The position numbers and the translations under genes were made by a program. Positions 8,589-17,505 of a stretch of 64,000 nt of DNA are shown here, piece by piece (the first letter of the stretch is position 1; the number at the start of each line of letters is the position of its first letter). The DNA comes from RGIG4079 sp045637505. GTDB taxonomy: Bacteria; Bacteroidota; Bacteroidia; Bacteroidales; Muribaculaceae. The stretch lies in contig JAZTZO010000046.1 of NCBI GenBank assembly GCA_045637505.1, positions 43,473 to 107,472 of the forward strand. The letters are read 5' to 3'. The notes beneath the pieces were generated by a model. It was not told the DNA's origin. It saw only the letters and a program-made list of their open reading frames with translations, and made no database searches.

Positions 8589-10763
8589 ATGACTTACAAT
8601 TTCAAAAAACTATGCGTAGCATTGGCATTATCGCTTGCAACCACTTCGGTAGCGATGGCCGATGTAAAAGTAGCATCTCCCGACGGGAATATCGTAGTAA
8701 CATTTGATATTAAAGAGGGACGCCCTGTTTATTCGGTTGACTATAAAGGAGCACAAGTTGTAGCACCAAGTAATCTTGGTCTTGAACTCGACAGCGAAAA
8801 TGGTCGCAACGACTTCAGCAGTTTCTCAATGGATAAAGCAGGTGCCGACAAACTTTCGCTTTGCACCGGTTTTGAACTAACCGATAGCAAAACTTCTACT
8901 TTCAACGAAACATGGACTCCTGTGTGGGGCGAAGAGACTTCAATCCTCAACAACTATAATGAATTGGCTGCCACTTTAACTCAAAAGGCTTTTGACCGTC
9001 ACATTGTAGTGCGCTTCCGTGTGTATAACGATGGCATGGGATTGCGCTATGAGTTCCCTCAACAAAAAAACCTCAACTATCTTGTAATTAAAGAGGAGAA
9101 AACTCAATTTGCCATGACTGGCAACCACTACGCTTATTGGATTCCTGGCGACTATGACACCCAAGAGTATGACTACGAAAAGTGCCGTTTAACTGAAATT
9201 CGTGGCAAAATGGAGGGATCAATGCGCGACAACGCATCTACTACCACTTTCTCGCCAACAGGTGTGCAAACATCACTCCTCATCAAAACCGACAACAACA
9301 TTTGGCTAAATATACATGAGGCAGCATGCGTTGACTACGCTACAATGCACCTCAACCTCGACGATAAAAACTTCGTATTTGAGTCATGGCTCACTCCCGA
9401 CAATCAAGGAAAAAAAGGTTATCTCCAAACCCCTTGCACATCGCCATGGCGCACAATTCAAATTACCGACGATGCTCGCAACATTCTTGCTTCGCGCCTT
9501 ATCCTCAACCTCAACGAGCCATGCAAAATTGAGGATACTTCATGGATTAAACCAGTAAAATACATAGGTGTGTGGTGGGAAATGATTACTGGCAAAGGGT
9601 CATGGAACTACACCGACGATGTATATTCGGTGCAACTCGGCAAAACCGATTACACCAAAACAACTCCTAACGGCAAGCACTCGGCTAACAACGAAAAAGT
9701 GCGTCGTTATATCGACTTTGCTGCCGAACATGGCTTTGACCAAGTTCTCGTTGAAGGTTGGAACGAAGGTTGGGAAGACTGGTTTGGTCAATCAAAAGAC
9801 TATGTGTTTGACTTCGTAACCCCCTACCCCGACTTTGATCTCAAAGCGCTTAATGCCTACGCAAAAGAGAAAGGTGTGAAACTCATGATGCACCACGAAA
9901 CATCATCATCGGTGCGTAACTACGAGCGTCACCTCGACAAAGCATATCAATTTATGGTTGACAACGGCTATAATTCGGTAAAAAGTGGATATGTGGGCAA
10001 TATAATTCCTCGTGGCGAATATCACTACAGCCAATGGCTCAATAACCACTATCTCTACTGCGTAACCAAAGCTGCCGAATATAAAATTATGGTAAATGCT
10101 CACGAAGCAACTCGCCCAACCGGTCTTTGTCGCACCTACCCCAACTTGCTCGCCAACGAGTCGGCTCGTGGTACTGAATATCAAGCAATGGGTGGCAGCC
10201 GCATGAGTCACACTTCTATTCTTCCATTCACTCGCTTGCAAGGTGGTCCAATGGACTACACTCCTGGCATCTTCGAAATGGATATCACAAAACTTAATCC
10301 CAACAACAAGTCAAACATCAAATCAACTATCTGTGGGCAGTTGGCTCTATATGTTACAATGTATAGCCCATTGCAAATGGCGTGCGACCTTCCCGAAAAC
10401 TATGAACGCTTCATGGACGCATTCCAATTTATCAAAGATGTGCCTGTTGAATGGGAAAAATCGCTCTACCTCGAAGCCGAGCCAATGGAATATGTAACCA
10501 TTGCTCGCAAAGACAAAAACTCCGACGATTGGTATGTAGGAGGCACAGCCGGTGAAGCCGATCACAACTCGGTAATCAAACTCGATTTCCTCGAAAAAGG
10601 CGCAAAATATGAGGCAACAATCTATGCCGATGCCAAAGATGCCAACAGCACCAATAACCAACAAGCCTACGCCATCACCAAGAAAAAAGTTGATGCAAAA
10701 TCAACCCTCAAACTCCGTTCAGTAGCTGGCGGTGGCTTCGCAATCTCAATCAAGAAACTATAA
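8589..10763 (+). CDS. Glycoside hydrolase family 97, SusB-like inverting alpha-glucosidase
   Basis: 724 aa with a signal peptide cleaved near AMADVKV, so periplasmic. The architecture is that of GH97: N-terminal beta-sandwich, (beta/alpha)8 barrel, short C-terminal sandwich. Residues matching the SusB calcium/catalytic glutamates appear with a constant offset of 2: Glu389 (VLVEGWN), Glu437 (MMHHETS), Glu506 (NAHEAT) and Glu530 (GTEYQ). Their presence points to the inverting alpha-glucosidase branch rather than the retaining, Asp-nucleophile branch. No SusC/SusD genes are adjacent, so it acts outside a visible polysaccharide utilisation locus. It has its own promoter and a strong terminator. 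Confidence 0.92.
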   Translation: MTYNFKKLCVALALSLATTSVAMADVKVASPDGNIVVTFDIKEGRPVYSVDYKGAQVVAPSNLGLELDSENGRNDFSSFSMDKAGADKLSLCTGFELTDSKTSTFNETWTPVWGEETSILNNYNELAATLTQKAFDRHIVVRFRVYNDGMGLRYEFPQQKNLNYLVIKEEKTQFAMTGNHYAYWIPGDYDTQEYDYEKCRLTEIRGKMEGSMRDNASTTTFSPTGVQTSLLIKTDNNIWLNIHEAACVDYATMHLNLDDKNFVFESWLTPDNQGKKGYLQTPCTSPWRTIQITDDARNILASRLILNLNEPCKIEDTSWIKPVKYIGVWWEMITGKGSWNYTDDVYSVQLGKTDYTKTTPNGKHSANNEKVRRYIDFAAEHGFDQVLVEGWNEGWEDWFGQSKDYVFDFVTPYPDFDLKALNAYAKEKGVKLMMHHETSSSVRNYERHLDKAYQFMVDNGYNSVKSGYVGNIIPRGEYHYSQWLNNHYLYCVTKAAEYKIMVNAHEATRPTGLCRTYPNLLANESARGTEYQAMGGSRMSHTSILPFTRLQGGPMDYTPGIFEMDITKLNPNNKSNIKSTICGQLALYVTMYSPLQMACDLPENYERFMDAFQFIKDVPVEWEKSLYLEAEPMEYVTIARKDKNSDDWYVGGTAGEADHNSVIKLDFLEKGAKYEATIYADAKDANSTNNQQAYAITKKKVDAKSTLKLRSVAGGGFAISIKKL

Positions 10764-10791
10764 ACAACAATACACATACTCAAATCGCAAG

Positions 10792-10825
10792 AGGACACGG
10801 CGTGCCGTGTCCTTTCTGCTTTTTT
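10792..10825 (+). terminator. Intrinsic terminator after the GH97 gene
   Basis: AGGACACGGC and GCCGTGTCCT form a perfect 10-bp stem, followed by a T-rich tail. Confidence 0.85.
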
Positions 10826-10860
10826 ATAGATACCCTCTATAGCACAATAGATTTTATGAG

Positions 10861-10891
10861 TTGGTGGGGAATGTGAGGCTTTATATCTTTG
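10861..10891 (+). promoter_or_regulatory. Promoter of the thioredoxin gene
   Basis: TTG at 10861-10863, a 20-bp spacer, then TATCTTTG at 10884-10891: a full Bacteroidetes promoter. It rules out translation starting at the TTG at 10861. Confidence 0.75.
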
Positions 10892-10932
10892 CATCAGAAA
10901 TGATAAACGATAATAATCAAACTGACATAGAT

Positions 10933-11286
10933 ATGAAAGCAAGACATCTTAATTTTGACGAATTTGCAACTCGTGTGGCTAATCCTCACAACTTAAGTAA
11001 TTGGCAATTTCTTGGTGACCGACCTGCCATTGTTGACTTTTACGCGTCATGGTGTGGGCCTTGCAAAATGCTTGCCCCGGTGCTCGACGATGTGGCGCGC
11101 GACTACGACGGCAAGGTTGATGTGTATAAAATCGATGTTGACAAAGAACCAGCATTGGCCAATGCGTTCAAAGTGCGTAGCATACCCACTCTGCTCTTTA
11201 TACCTCGCGAGAAACTTCCGGTAATATCGCGTGGAGCAATGAGCAAAAGCGAACTTGTTGAAGCCATAAACTCTCACCTATTGTAA
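10933..11286 (+). CDS. trxA: Thioredoxin
   Basis: A thiol-disulfide reductase of the thioredoxin fold with the active site WCGPCK (YASWCGPCKML) and the cis-proline segment VRSIPTL. From the ATG at 10933 it is 117 aa, close to the usual 105-115. The frame extends upstream, but a complete promoter lies inside that extension, so 10933 (or the ATG at 10900) is the likely start. No signal peptide is seen, so it is cytosolic. Monocistronic. Confidence 0.88.
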   Translation: MKARHLNFDEFATRVANPHNLSNWQFLGDRPAIVDFYASWCGPCKMLAPVLDDVARDYDGKVDVYKIDVDKEPALANAFKVRSIPTLLFIPREKLPVISRGAMSKSELVEAINSHLL

Positions 11287-11607
11287 TATTTAAACCAACT
11301 AATTTTTCCATACAACTAAACTTTCTATAGCTGATGCCGAGTGGCATTGGCTCTCGTTTTATATCTGCATCACTCAATAATGGACACGCTCGCCATAAAT
11401 TTCGGACAAAATGTCATGAAAAATATGGCAAATTTAAGACAAAAAATATATTAATGTGTATTTTTCACACATATTCTTGGATATTTAAAAAATTGGCATT
11501 ATCTTTGCAGTGTCATAATTACACAAAGCCACTAAAGAGGTTATCACATTCTCTTTTTGAATAGGCTTTATTTAATTCGTTTATCAACTCTTAAAATCTA
11601 AAAAGTT
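11287..11607 (+). other. Intergenic region with promoter of the vWA gene
   Basis: 321 bp without a credible gene. The right part holds the promoter described separately and about 95 nt of apparent 5' leader; otherwise only AT-rich sequence is seen. Confidence 0.55.
11477..11507 (+). promoter_or_regulatory. Promoter of the vWA-macro gene
   Basis: TTG at 11477-11479, a 20-bp spacer, then TATCTTTG at 11500-11507. The predicted transcript has a leader of about 95 nt. Confidence 0.75.
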
Positions 11608-12804
11608 ATGTATTTTAGCAAATTATTTGGATCCAAAAAGAAAGAAAACTCACAACCCACACTCGAACAAAACCCTCAAAAAGAATCTCAACAAGAATCA
11701 GAAGAAAACTCACAACCCGAACAAACCACACAAAAAATGAACAAAGCACAAATTTACAACCTCATCATCGTTGATGAAAGTGGTTCGATGTCGCATTTAA
11801 GCCAAGCCACCCTCTCAGGCATCAACGAAACAATCGACACTATCAAAAATGCGCAAAAGGAGTTTGCCGACACTCAATCGCATTTCATCACCCTTGTAAC
11901 ATTTGACAAAGGTGTCAATACAAACATTCGATATCATTACAATAATGAGCCTATTGACAATGTGCCAACCTTTACAAACTACCAACCTCGTGGTTGCACC
12001 CCCTTATATGACACAATGGGGCATACACTAACATCGTTATACAATAAAATCAACAGCGATGAAAACGCTACAGCCGTGGTGACAGTCTTGACCGATGGCT
12101 TAGAGAATGCTTCATGCAAGTGGAATGCCGCATCGTTGCGCAACCTCATCAATCAATTAAAAGAGCAAGGTTGGTCATTCTCATATATGGGTTCGGCTCA
12201 CAATGTAAAAGATGTGGCCGACTTGTTATCGATTGACAATGTAATGGAATTTAGCCACGACAATCTTGGCGCAGGAAACACATGGGAATATGAACGCTCA
12301 TCACGCATCGCCTATTTCAAAAAAATGGATGCAATGTACGATAAAGGCTTTTCGTCAAAAGAAGAACGAATCATGCATTTGAAACAATATGCCAAGGAAT
12401 ATCATGGCAACAGAGTAACTCCAGAGTACATTGACCATCTTGCCCCCAATGAAGTATTTGTATTTGGCAGCAATGCCAACGGCAATCACAATGGAGGCGC
12501 CGCTTTACACGCACTACATCTCTTCGGTGCTATCATGGGACAAGGTGAAGGTCTTCAAGGGAACAGTTATGCAATCCCCACCACCGGCATCTCGTATGAT
12601 GAACTCGGTGAGGCAATCTGTCGATTCACTGAATTTGCCGCGCAACACCCCGAAACACATTTTTATGTAACTCGCATAGGCTGTGGCAATGCGGGATATT
12701 CAGTAAAAGAAGTTGCACCTCACTTCAAGCGTTGCATGCTCATGGAAAATGTAAGCCTTCCCGAAGATTTTTGGGCAATTTTAGGCCTCAAAATGAAGTT
12801 CTAA
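11608..12804 (+). CDS. vWA domain protein fused to a macro-like phage-type domain
   Basis: 398 aa in three parts. Residues 1-45 are low-complexity, rich in Gln, Glu and Ser. Residues about 48-240 are a von Willebrand A domain with the MIDAS motif DESGS (Asp56, Ser58, Ser60), the downstream Thr in RGCTPLYD and Asp in LTDGLE. Residues about 280-398 (NEVFVFGSNANGNHNGG, then GLQGNSYAIPTT and TRIGCGNAGY) resemble the macro-like domain of phage-associated A1S_2505-type proteins, a possible ADP-ribose/nucleotide binder. No signal peptide, so cytosolic. The function of the fusion is unknown. It has its own promoter and terminator. Confidence 0.8.
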   Translation: MYFSKLFGSKKKENSQPTLEQNPQKESQQESEENSQPEQTTQKMNKAQIYNLIIVDESGSMSHLSQATLSGINETIDTIKNAQKEFADTQSHFITLVTFDKGVNTNIRYHYNNEPIDNVPTFTNYQPRGCTPLYDTMGHTLTSLYNKINSDENATAVVTVLTDGLENASCKWNAASLRNLINQLKEQGWSFSYMGSAHNVKDVADLLSIDNVMEFSHDNLGAGNTWEYERSSRIAYFKKMDAMYDKGFSSKEERIMHLKQYAKEYHGNRVTPEYIDHLAPNEVFVFGSNANGNHNGGAALHALHLFGAIMGQGEGLQGNSYAIPTTGISYDELGEAICRFTEFAAQHPETHFYVTRIGCGNAGYSVKEVAPHFKRCMLMENVSLPEDFWAILGLKMKF

Positions 12805-12916
12805 TCTCAACATATGGAATCACGGATATTCATAACACACAGCCTATTTCAGAAAAATGGGCAACACGATGCAAAATAGCATACTTATAAAGCACACACA
12901 TATCTTAATCTAATGA

Positions 12917-12954
12917 AATAGCGATAGCACGCAAAGTGTTGTCGCTATTTTTTT
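12917..12954 (+). terminator. Intrinsic terminator after the vWA gene
   Basis: AATAGCGATAGCAC pairs with GTGTTGTCGCTATT (14 positions, two G-U pairs), followed by seven T residues. Confidence 0.8.
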
Positions 12955-12988
12955 GTTCGCTCCTTTTTAATAATTCTACAATTCATAT

Positions 12989-12996
12989 TACATTTG
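12989..12996 (+). promoter_or_regulatory. Predicted -7 box of the metallo-beta-lactamase-fold gene
   Basis: TACATTTG ends only 4 bp before the ATG at 13001, so a transcript from it would be leaderless or nearly so. No -33 TTG at normal spacing. Confidence 0.4.
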
Positions 12997-13000
12997 CATT

Positions 13001-13813
13001 ATGAAATTGCAAGTATTAGTTGATAATAGCCCCGGAGGGAATGAGGGGTTGATGACTGAGCATGGGTTTGCGCTGTGGATGGAGGTTGATGGGCAGCAGT
13101 GGCTCATCGACACTGGTGAGAGTGATGCGTTTGCTCAAAATGCATCACATCTTGGCATCAACATTGCCGAGATTGACAATCTTGTTTTATCACATGGGCA
13201 TCGCGACCATTGTGGGGGATTAGAGACATTTCTATCTCTTAACTCTAAAACCAGAATCTACCTATCGGCCAATATTGAGTGTAATCATTACTATTCAACT
13301 CGTCGAGGTGCGAAACGCGACATTTCACTCAACCATTCTTTGATTCAAAGTAATTCACATCGGTTCATTTATGTTAAACACAATATTTCGTTGAGCGACA
13401 ATGTAAGCATCATTTCCACAATCCCTCACAAACATCCTCTCCCTCAAGCAAATGCCACATTATTAAAAAATGACTTGCTCGATGATTTCAACCACGAAAT
13501 AGTTGTTGCCGTCAACACCCTACATGGATTGGTAATCATCTCACCATGTTCACACAATGGGCTGCTTAACACTATGGAGGCATGCTCGCATTTGGGCAAC
13601 ATTTCTCATTACATTGGCGGCACGCATCTTATTGATGATTTTGAGAGTAAGGATGAATTACGCGCTTTAGCCACAACAATAAAACAATGTTACCCCTCCC
13701 TCACTTTAATATCAGGACACTGCACCGGCGAGGGTGCTAAAAACATGTTCCACGAGGTATTGGAGCAAAATTACATCAATTTTCACACCGGTTTTTGGTT
13801 GATTTTTAAATAA
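13001..13813 (+). CDS. Metallo-beta-lactamase-fold hydrolase, MJ0301/DHPS-like
   Basis: 270 aa, cytosolic (no signal peptide). The metal site HxHxDH is SHGHRDHCGG (His65, His67, Asp69, His70), with further ligands likely in PCSHNG and ISGHCTGEG. The order of motifs and the start VLVDNSPG fit the branch that includes 7,8-dihydropterin-6-methyl-4-(beta-D-ribofuranosyl)-aminobenzene-5'-phosphate synthase-like proteins. Many members are of unknown substrate, so only the fold is assigned. It stands alone between two terminator/promoter boundaries. Confidence 0.82.
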   Translation: MKLQVLVDNSPGGNEGLMTEHGFALWMEVDGQQWLIDTGESDAFAQNASHLGINIAEIDNLVLSHGHRDHCGGLETFLSLNSKTRIYLSANIECNHYYSTRRGAKRDISLNHSLIQSNSHRFIYVKHNISLSDNVSIISTIPHKHPLPQANATLLKNDLLDDFNHEIVVAVNTLHGLVIISPCSHNGLLNTMEACSHLGNISHYIGGTHLIDDFESKDELRALATTIKQCYPSLTLISGHCTGEGAKNMFHEVLEQNYINFHTGFWLIFK

Positions 13814-13819
13814 AATCAC

Positions 13820-13827
13820 TAACTTTG
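13820..13827 (+). promoter_or_regulatory. Predicted -7 box of the GH10-like gene
   Basis: TAACTTTG 71 bp upstream of the ATG. A TTG at 13799-13801 is 18 bp away, one short of the usual spacing. Confidence 0.5.
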
Positions 13828-13898
13828 CCCAAATGTTATCCCTTACAAAGGGATATGCCCTCATAACAATTTGATTATATTAACCTTAAATACAAATT

Positions 13899-16800
13899 AT
13901 GAATTCGAAAATTACTCGACTCCTCGCTACGGTGTTGTTAGCAACAGCAATCGTAGGTAATGCATTTGCAGCCAATCCTAAACGCGAAATGCGCTCAACA
14001 TGGCTCACATTAGTTTCTAACATTGACTGGCCTTCAACCAAAGGCACAAGTGCATCAGCACAAGAAAAGCAAAAACAAGAATTAATCGCCTATCTCGACA
14101 ATCTTGAAGACCTCAACATGACTTCAACTTGTCTTCACATCCGCACAATGGGTGATGCTGCATATCCATCGGAATATGCACCTTGGTCAAGCTATATTTC
14201 TGGTACTCGTGGTGTAAGCCCAGGTTGGGACCCCTTGGCGTTTTTCGTTGAAGAATGTCACAAGCGTGGCATTGAAGCATATGTGTGGTTGAACCCTTAT
14301 CGCTGGAGTAGTAGCGGTTTGAATTCTTGGTCAACCGAAAAAGACTTAGAATGGAAAAACAAAGATATGCTCATCGTGGGCGACAATGGTACTTATGTAA
14401 CATTCAATCCCGCGCTCAAAGAAACTCGCGAACTCATCGTAAATGTGATTAAAGAAATCGTTAGCAATTATGCTATTGATGGTATGTTGTTTGACGACTA
14501 TTTCTACCCAAGTGGTGGTACAACCGAAGGCACAAGCGCTCCCGACTACGATGACTATAAAGCAAGTGGCACAACAATGTCAATAGGCGATTGGCGTCGT
14601 CGTAATGTTAACGACATGGTTGCCGACTGTTACAACACTATTAAAGAATTACGCCCCGATGTGCGATTTGGTATCGGTCCTGCCGGTGTATCAAGCAAAT
14701 CAGCAAGTTTATATGGTCTTCCTTCACTTTCTTCATATGGTTCAAGTGCCAGCGACTGGCAATATGCTCAAATATATTGTGACCCATTGACATGGATGAA
14801 AGAAGGAACAGTTGATTTTATTTCTCCTCAACTTTATTGGGAAACAACACACTCAACCAATGGATATGAAGAATTGACTCATTGGTGGAGCGATGCAGCC
14901 GACAAGTTAAACTGTCACTACTATGCAAGTCAAGCCTCTTATAAGATTACTAATTCGGGATGGGGCATCAATGAAATGATTAAACAAGTAGAGCACAACC
15001 GTACTCATATGAACAACAACAATTGTGGTAGCATTTATTACAATGCAAGTTCATTCAAGAGTCAAATGAGTTCACTTAAAAATAATGTGTATTCAACTCC
15101 TGCTCTAACTCCCGAAATTACTTGGAAGAAAGGTGACAATTATAGCGCTGTATCTAATTTGAAATACAACAACGGTACATTGACATGGGACGCAACAAAG
15201 AATGGCAATGCAATCATTCGTTACACAGTTTATGCAATGCCTATGTCGGTAACTATCGACCAAGCAAAAGCAGCCGATGGCGACGGATTTGATGTGCAAT
15301 ATCTTCAAAAAGTTGTTTATGGTACATCATACACACTCGATAGCAGCAAGCAATCAAACTACTGGTATGTAGTTAATGTATTTGACGGCTATGGTCATGA
15401 GCATGAATCGGCTATCGTCAACTACCCCGAAGGTGATTCAGAAGTTGCTACACTCATTTCTCCAGTCAAAGGTGCAACAACCTCTTGGACCCAAGAATTT
15501 AAATGGAGTGCAGTGTCAGATGCAACTTTCACTCTTGAAATTTCAGACAATGCGACATTCTCAACTATTGTATTGCAAGAAAAAGGTATCACTACCAATT
15601 TGGCAACTATCGACTTGGGTGATCTTGAATCAACCAAAACTTATTATTGGAGAATTCGCACATCTCAAACCAACAAACTTGAATCAGTAAGTAAAGTAGA
15701 ATCATTCGTAACAGCTACTCGCCCATCTGCCCCCAAAACAGCACTCATTTCACCAAATGACGAAGCTGAATTTGAAGAAGATTTCACTTTCTCTTGGAGC
15801 GAAGTAGAATGCGACGAATATACTATCCAAATTTCAGGGCAACAAGATTTCGCCAACATTCTTTACAAGAAAACAACTGCCGACACTTCTCTCCCATTCG
15901 CCATCTCTACATTGGGCAAAGGCACATTCTATTGGAGAGTTATCACTTCGGGCAAAGCTATGACCGACACTTATTCAGATGTACGCTCATTCACTATCAC
16001 AAAGATTTCTGTTGGAAACTTCGAGCCTGGATACTCAATCAAGATTGACAAAGACAATGATTCATATGAAAAAGTGGGCAACCTCTCTATCAATAGCGTA
16101 TGGTTCCGCTCTATTCACAATGATTACAAAAACATCACATTTGGCGAAAACGGCTCACTCAACCGTTCGTTCTGCGTAGTGGGCAACACTGTTTATATGG
16201 TAGGTCGCTCTGAAAACTCTACAGGAGCCAACATCTACCTACGCAAATTTGATGGCACTACAGGTGAAATTATAGGTGACATCACTCTTGGCAACGAAGG
16301 CAAGGTTGCATACTACCCTGCCAATAGCGTTGTAAAAGACTCAAAAGGCAATATATGCATCGCTAACCTCTCACTCAACATCAAATCTACCCCTATCAAG
16401 TTACACCAAGTTGATCTTGAAACAGGAGAATTGACCGAGGTGGCATCATTGACTTATAGCAATTCGACCTCTCGTTGCGACCACATCACATTAACAGGCG
16501 ATGTCTCTACAGGAAACTTCACTGTATATGCAGGTTTTTCAAAAGCAAAAGTTGTAGTTCGTTGGAATTACGAAAATGGAGCTCAAAAATCACAAGAGGT
16601 TTGCTCACTCACTCTCAATCCTTCGAGCGTGTCTGCTCTTGGCATTGCTCCTCGCATTATCTTGATTGACGACAATTCATTCCTCATTCGTGGTGGTGAT
16701 ACCGAATGGGCTCGCTACAATTTCTCATCGGGCAAAGTTGTTGACTCATTCAACAATAACACCCCTCTCAAGCCTATCGCTGGAGAAGCTAATGGTGGCA

Positions 16801-17228
16801 CATGGTTTACTCTCAATGGTGCAAACTACTTTGTTTATCCATATGCCGACTGGACCGACCCTGTAGGTCACCAATTTAACATTGCAAAAACCGACGATGA
16901 CTTCTCATTCACATCAATGGAATTGATGTGGACATTCCCTAAAGATGGTATGGGCAACATTGAAAGCACTACTTTCCAAGCCGATGCCGACTATGTACAA
17001 TTAGATGCTGCTCGCGTGATGTTGTATGTATTCGTTCCTGGCAACGGATTATGTGCTTATGAAATCGTTGACAATGCAGCAAGTGGTGTTGAAGGCATTG
17101 CAATCGATAGCAAAGCTGTTGAAGTAGCACGCTATGACATTCATGGTCGCCGACTCACTCAACCCACAAGTGGCATCAACATCGTTAAATATAGCGACGG
17201 AAGTGCACGAAAAGTTATCGTAAAATAA
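13899..17228 (+). CDS. Secreted GH10-like (DUF187) glycosidase with probable type IX sorting tail
   Basis: 1109 aa with a signal peptide ending near AFAANPK. Residues about 28-400 match the glycosyl hydrolase-like 10 family (PF02638, YngK type): REMRSTWLTL at the start, AYVWLNPYRW, and the barrel strand DGMLFDDYFYP. Two fibronectin III-like repeats follow (about 500-700), each ending in the YYWRIRT or FYWRVIT pattern, then a propeller-like region. The last 30 residues (ARYDIHGRRLTQPTSGINIV then KVIVK) have the layout of a T9SS type A C-terminal domain. It is predicted to reach the cell surface. The glycan target is unknown. Confidence 0.83.
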   Translation: MNSKITRLLATVLLATAIVGNAFAANPKREMRSTWLTLVSNIDWPSTKGTSASAQEKQKQELIAYLDNLEDLNMTSTCLHIRTMGDAAYPSEYAPWSSYISGTRGVSPGWDPLAFFVEECHKRGIEAYVWLNPYRWSSSGLNSWSTEKDLEWKNKDMLIVGDNGTYVTFNPALKETRELIVNVIKEIVSNYAIDGMLFDDYFYPSGGTTEGTSAPDYDDYKASGTTMSIGDWRRRNVNDMVADCYNTIKELRPDVRFGIGPAGVSSKSASLYGLPSLSSYGSSASDWQYAQIYCDPLTWMKEGTVDFISPQLYWETTHSTNGYEELTHWWSDAADKLNCHYYASQASYKITNSGWGINEMIKQVEHNRTHMNNNNCGSIYYNASSFKSQMSSLKNNVYSTPALTPEITWKKGDNYSAVSNLKYNNGTLTWDATKNGNAIIRYTVYAMPMSVTIDQAKAADGDGFDVQYLQKVVYGTSYTLDSSKQSNYWYVVNVFDGYGHEHESAIVNYPEGDSEVATLISPVKGATTSWTQEFKWSAVSDATFTLEISDNATFSTIVLQEKGITTNLATIDLGDLESTKTYYWRIRTSQTNKLESVSKVESFVTATRPSAPKTALISPNDEAEFEEDFTFSWSEVECDEYTIQISGQQDFANILYKKTTADTSLPFAISTLGKGTFYWRVITSGKAMTDTYSDVRSFTITKISVGNFEPGYSIKIDKDNDSYEKVGNLSINSVWFRSIHNDYKNITFGENGSLNRSFCVVGNTVYMVGRSENSTGANIYLRKFDGTTGEIIGDITLGNEGKVAYYPANSVVKDSKGNICIANLSLNIKSTPIKLHQVDLETGELTEVASLTYSNSTSRCDHITLTGDVSTGNFTVYAGFSKAKVVVRWNYENGAQKSQEVCSLTLNPSSVSALGIAPRIILIDDNSFLIRGGDTEWARYNFSSGKVVDSFNNNTPLKPIAGEANGGTWFTLNGANYFVYPYADWTDPVGHQFNIAKTDDDFSFTSMELMWTFPKDGMGNIESTTFQADADYVQLDAARVMLYVFVPGNGLCAYEIVDNAASGVEGIAIDSKAVEVARYDIHGRRLTQPTSGINIVKYSDGSARKVIVK

Positions 17229-17251
17229 CGCAACATTTAATCATTAAATAA

Positions 17252-17288
17252 ACAAAGGCTACCGATATCGGTGGCCTTTGTTTGTTTT
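17252..17288 (+). terminator. Intrinsic terminator after the GH10-like gene
   Basis: ACAAAGGCTACCGA pairs with TCGGTGGCCTTTGT (one G-U pair), with a T-rich tail. Confidence 0.85.
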
Positions 17289-17445
17289 AGGCCGTGAGTT
17301 TCTAATGTTACTAACGACCTTAACGACTCTAATGCCCTTAATGTCTCAAATGAATTACTCGCCTTAGATGGGCTACATCAAGGCAATAGAAGAATAAAAC
17401 GCAAAATAATTCTCAACTCTACATTCTCAATTCTCAATTATTTTG

Positions 17446-17453
17446 TATCTTTG
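17446..17453 (+). promoter_or_regulatory. Predicted -7 box of the parC-mntP unit
   Basis: TATCTTTG, 52 bp upstream of the parC ATG. The preceding sequence is a run of TTCTCAA repeats rather than a clear -33 TTG. Confidence 0.5.
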
Positions 17454-17505
17454 TAGTTGATGAAAAATCATCATACATAGACCAATAAATACACCTCTCT
17501 TAAAC

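Noticed and set aside
10861..10932. Extended start of the thioredoxin gene at 10861
   Set aside because: A full promoter (TTG, 20 bp, TATCTTTG) lies inside it.
17290..17445. TTCTCAATTCTCAA-type repeats before parC, and GAGAATGGAGAATTAAG after mntP
   Set aside because: Short AT-rich motifs that are very common between genes in this kind of genome; not enough structure to call an element.
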